Source: Rossellomorea aquimaris (lineage in GTDB: Bacteria; Bacillota; Bacilli; Bacillales; Bacillaceae_B). Taken from it: DNA of 64,000 nt. Where the stretch lies: positions 313,116 to 377,115 of the forward strand of contig NZ_VTEX01000001.1 of assembly GCF_008180865.1 (NCBI RefSeq). Reading direction: 5' to 3'. A program made the position numbers and the translations under genes. The notes below the pieces were generated by a model, which did no database searches, was not told the origin of the DNA, and was given only the letters and a program-made list of their open reading frames with translations. How positions within the stretch are numbered: position 1 is the stretch's first letter; the number at the start of each line of letters is the position of its first letter. This document shows, piece by piece, positions 62,573 to 64,000 of the stretch.

Positions 62573-62624
62573 AAAAGGATTAATCTTGGAATGTCCCGGC
62601 ATTTCCAAAGGTTAATCCTTTTCT
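62573..62624 (+). terminator. Terminator of the second spo0E-like gene
   Basis: AAAAGGATTAA and TTAATCCTTTT with inner pairing TTGGAAT/ATTTCCAA. Confidence 0.85.
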
Positions 62625-62729
62625 ATTGTCTGGGAGAGGGTTTTAGGCAATGGGGAAGGGGTATGCTTATTAGGGAGAATGAACAGTGAATCGCGAATGG
62701 AAATATTTAGATAAAGGGAGATGACAAGA

Positions 62730-63467
62730 TTGAAAGATAAAATTGTTTGCATAACAGGAGGAGCGAATGGGATCGGTAAAACGCTTGTTGAAGAATTTGC
62801 AAAGCAAGGCGCAGTTGTTGAATTTATGGACATGGATGTGAATCAAGGGGAGGGATTATCCCTGCAACTCAATTCAGAAGGTTATTCAACACGGTTTCAT
62901 GAAGTGAATGTGGGAGTATATCAACAGGTAAAAGATGTCTTTTCAAAGATAAAAGAAGATCATGGCGTGGTGGACGTACTTATTAATAATGCAGGTGTTA
63001 CGAAGTTCATTTCCTTTTGGGAGATGGACCATGAAGAATGGGACAGCATTCTATCGTCAAACTTAAGTAGCGTCTACTATTGCAGTAGGGAAGGGGCCGC
63101 TTTAATGAAGAACCGGGGTGGTTGCATTATTAATATGGCTTCTACCAGAGCTTCAATGTCAGAACCGGATACGGAAGCCTACTCTGCAACAAAAGGAGGC
63201 ATTGTGAGTTTGACTCATTCAATGGCCGTCACACTGAGTGATGTGGGCATACGGGTGAATTCAATAAGTCCGGGGTGGATTCAAACAGAAGATTATGATT
63301 CATTACGGGACAGGGACCATGACCAGCATCCTTCGGGCAGAGTCGGAAAACCCGAAGACATAGCAAGGGCGTGCTTGTTTCTCGCTCATCCTGATAATGA
63401 TTTCATTACAGGAGAAAACCTAGTGGTGGATGGTGGAATGACAAGGAAGATGATCTATGAGCATTAA
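62730..63467 (+). CDS. Classical SDR oxidoreductase
   Basis: A 245-residue short-chain dehydrogenase. The cofactor loop is ITGGANGIGKTLVEEF (about 8-23), with LINNAGVTKF, the catalytic Ser in NMASTRASM, YSATKGG (Tyr and Lys) and RVNSISPGWIQT. Asp after the second strand (FMDMDVN) favours NAD(H). TTG at 62730 lies 9 nt after GGGAG, while an ATG three codons earlier overlaps that site. The substrate is unknown; B. subtilis ykvO is an SDR in a nearby block but equivalence is not shown. Confidence 0.9.
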   Translation: MKDKIVCITGGANGIGKTLVEEFAKQGAVVEFMDMDVNQGEGLSLQLNSEGYSTRFHEVNVGVYQQVKDVFSKIKEDHGVVDVLINNAGVTKFISFWEMDHEEWDSILSSNLSSVYYCSREGAALMKNRGGCIINMASTRASMSEPDTEAYSATKGGIVSLTHSMAVTLSDVGIRVNSISPGWIQTEDYDSLRDRDHDQHPSGRVGKPEDIARACLFLAHPDNDFITGENLVVDGGMTRKMIYEH

Positions 63468-63696
63468 AATGATCCAGATTGATCAAGGGATTTTCCTAGC
63501 TCATGCTTCACACTCTCTTTCTCTTTGTAAACAACTGTAATCTGGTAAAAAAGAGCCTATCACACACCAACACGGTGAAAGTGGTCGGCTTTTTGTATGA
63601 AAAGGGATAATTTAACAACGAATTATGATAGAATTAGAAAAGTTATATTTTTCTGAAATTCAATTAATATTGTTGAATGTAAAGAGGGGGAAAAAG

Positions 63697-64000
63697 ATGA
63701 ATCCATTAGATTCAATAAAAAGAGAAATGAACAAAGTGCTAGTGGGGAAAGACAAAGAGATAGACCTATTAATGATTGCATTACTTCAAGAAGGGCATGT
63801 TCTGTTGGAAAGTGTGCCCGGTACAGGCAAAACACTGCTAGCCAAAACATTCAGTCATTGTATTGATGGGGCATTTAAAAGAATTCAATTCACTCCTGAC
63901 GTGTTACCGAGTGATGTAACAGGAATACAATTTTTTAATCCAAAAACACAAGAATTCGAATTAAGAACGGGACCGGTTGTCACGAACGTCTTACTGGCTG
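63697..64000 (+). CDS. MoxR family AAA+ ATPase (cut by window end)
   Basis: The first 101 codons of an AAA+ ATPase, running off the window. AGAGGGGG precedes the ATG. The N-terminus MNPLDSIKREMNKVLVGKD is typical of MoxR proteins, with Walker A in LLESVPGTGKTLLAKTF (about 37-53), followed by IQFTPDVLPSDVTGIQFF, the MoxR signature. MoxR ATPases act as chaperones, usually with VWA/DUF58 genes downstream; these would lie beyond the window. Confidence 0.9.
   Translation, partial: MNPLDSIKREMNKVLVGKDKEIDLLMIALLQEGHVLLESVPGTGKTLLAKTFSHCIDGAFKRIQFTPDVLPSDVTGIQFFNPKTQEFELRTGPVVTNVLLA

Overview
The window reads as an ordinary chromosomal segment of a spore-forming member of the Bacillaceae. It is AT-rich, with strong AGGAGG ribosome binding sites and Firmicute-style cis-regulation: a T-box, two S-boxes, cobalamin and manganese riboswitches, and many intrinsic terminators. 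Spore and sporulation genes include an alpha/beta SASP, KinE, two Spo0E-like phosphatases and SigI/RsgI. Gene order from about 33.8 to 54.5 kb matches, from memory, the ykoY-sigI-rsgI-sspD-ktrD-ykrP-kinE-ogt-mtn block of Bacillus subtilis. The ykvI, ykvS and ykvT homologues further on fit the neighbouring block. Species is not determined; a Rossellomorea- or Bacillus-like genus is a guess. I see no rRNA, tRNA, CRISPR array, prophage or intact insertion sequence.

Layout. 0-5 kb: a cold-shock gene, a MazG-like hydrolase, an RpiR regulator divergent from 6-phosphogluconate dehydrogenase, small hydrophilic proteins and a SurA_N-type lipoprotein. 5.3-9 kb: a class I ribonucleotide reductase operon (nrdA-nrdB) behind what look like tandem NrdR boxes and a cobalamin riboswitch with a terminator. 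9-25 kb: metabolic and housekeeping genes, including aldehyde dehydrogenase, OsmC, a second Csp, tryptophan dioxygenase, YihY, a peptide transporter, an M42 peptidase, a stand-alone MurE, a GGDEF protein, a nucleoside transporter, RF3 and an EAL protein. 25-28.5 kb: a tyrosine-type T-box controlling an NhaC-family carrier, then two dispersed repeat elements. 28.6-33.6 kb: an RND transporter (SwrC-like), a reductase-like SDR and a membrane protein coupled to a 28-codon upstream ORF.

33.6-46.4 kb: Mn riboswitch-ykoY, sigI-rsgI, SASP, ktrD, small spore-like proteins, a B12-binding radical SAM protein, ykrP, kinE-ogt and an ArsR/DUF2087 regulator with a three-copy operator array. 46.4-54.5 kb: the complete methionine salvage pathway, with mtnK-mtnA on the minus strand, mtnU on the minus strand, mtnE on the plus strand and mtnW-X-B-D on the plus strand. 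SAM riboswitches lie before mtnK and before mtnW. 54.7-64 kb: Spo0E, a MarR/MhqR-like regulator, oligoendopeptidase F, YkvI, DUF2254, second copies of both repeats, YkvS, YkvT (SleB-like), a second Spo0E, an SDR, and the start of a MoxR ATPase cut by the window end.

The most interesting signals are regulatory. They are the dual NrdR/B12 control of a B12-independent reductase, the Tyr T-box on an antiporter-family gene, leader elements shared by two csp genes, a 16-bp-periodic operator array, overlapping leader ORFs, and a two-part repeat present at two loci. I found no clearly new multi-gene system.
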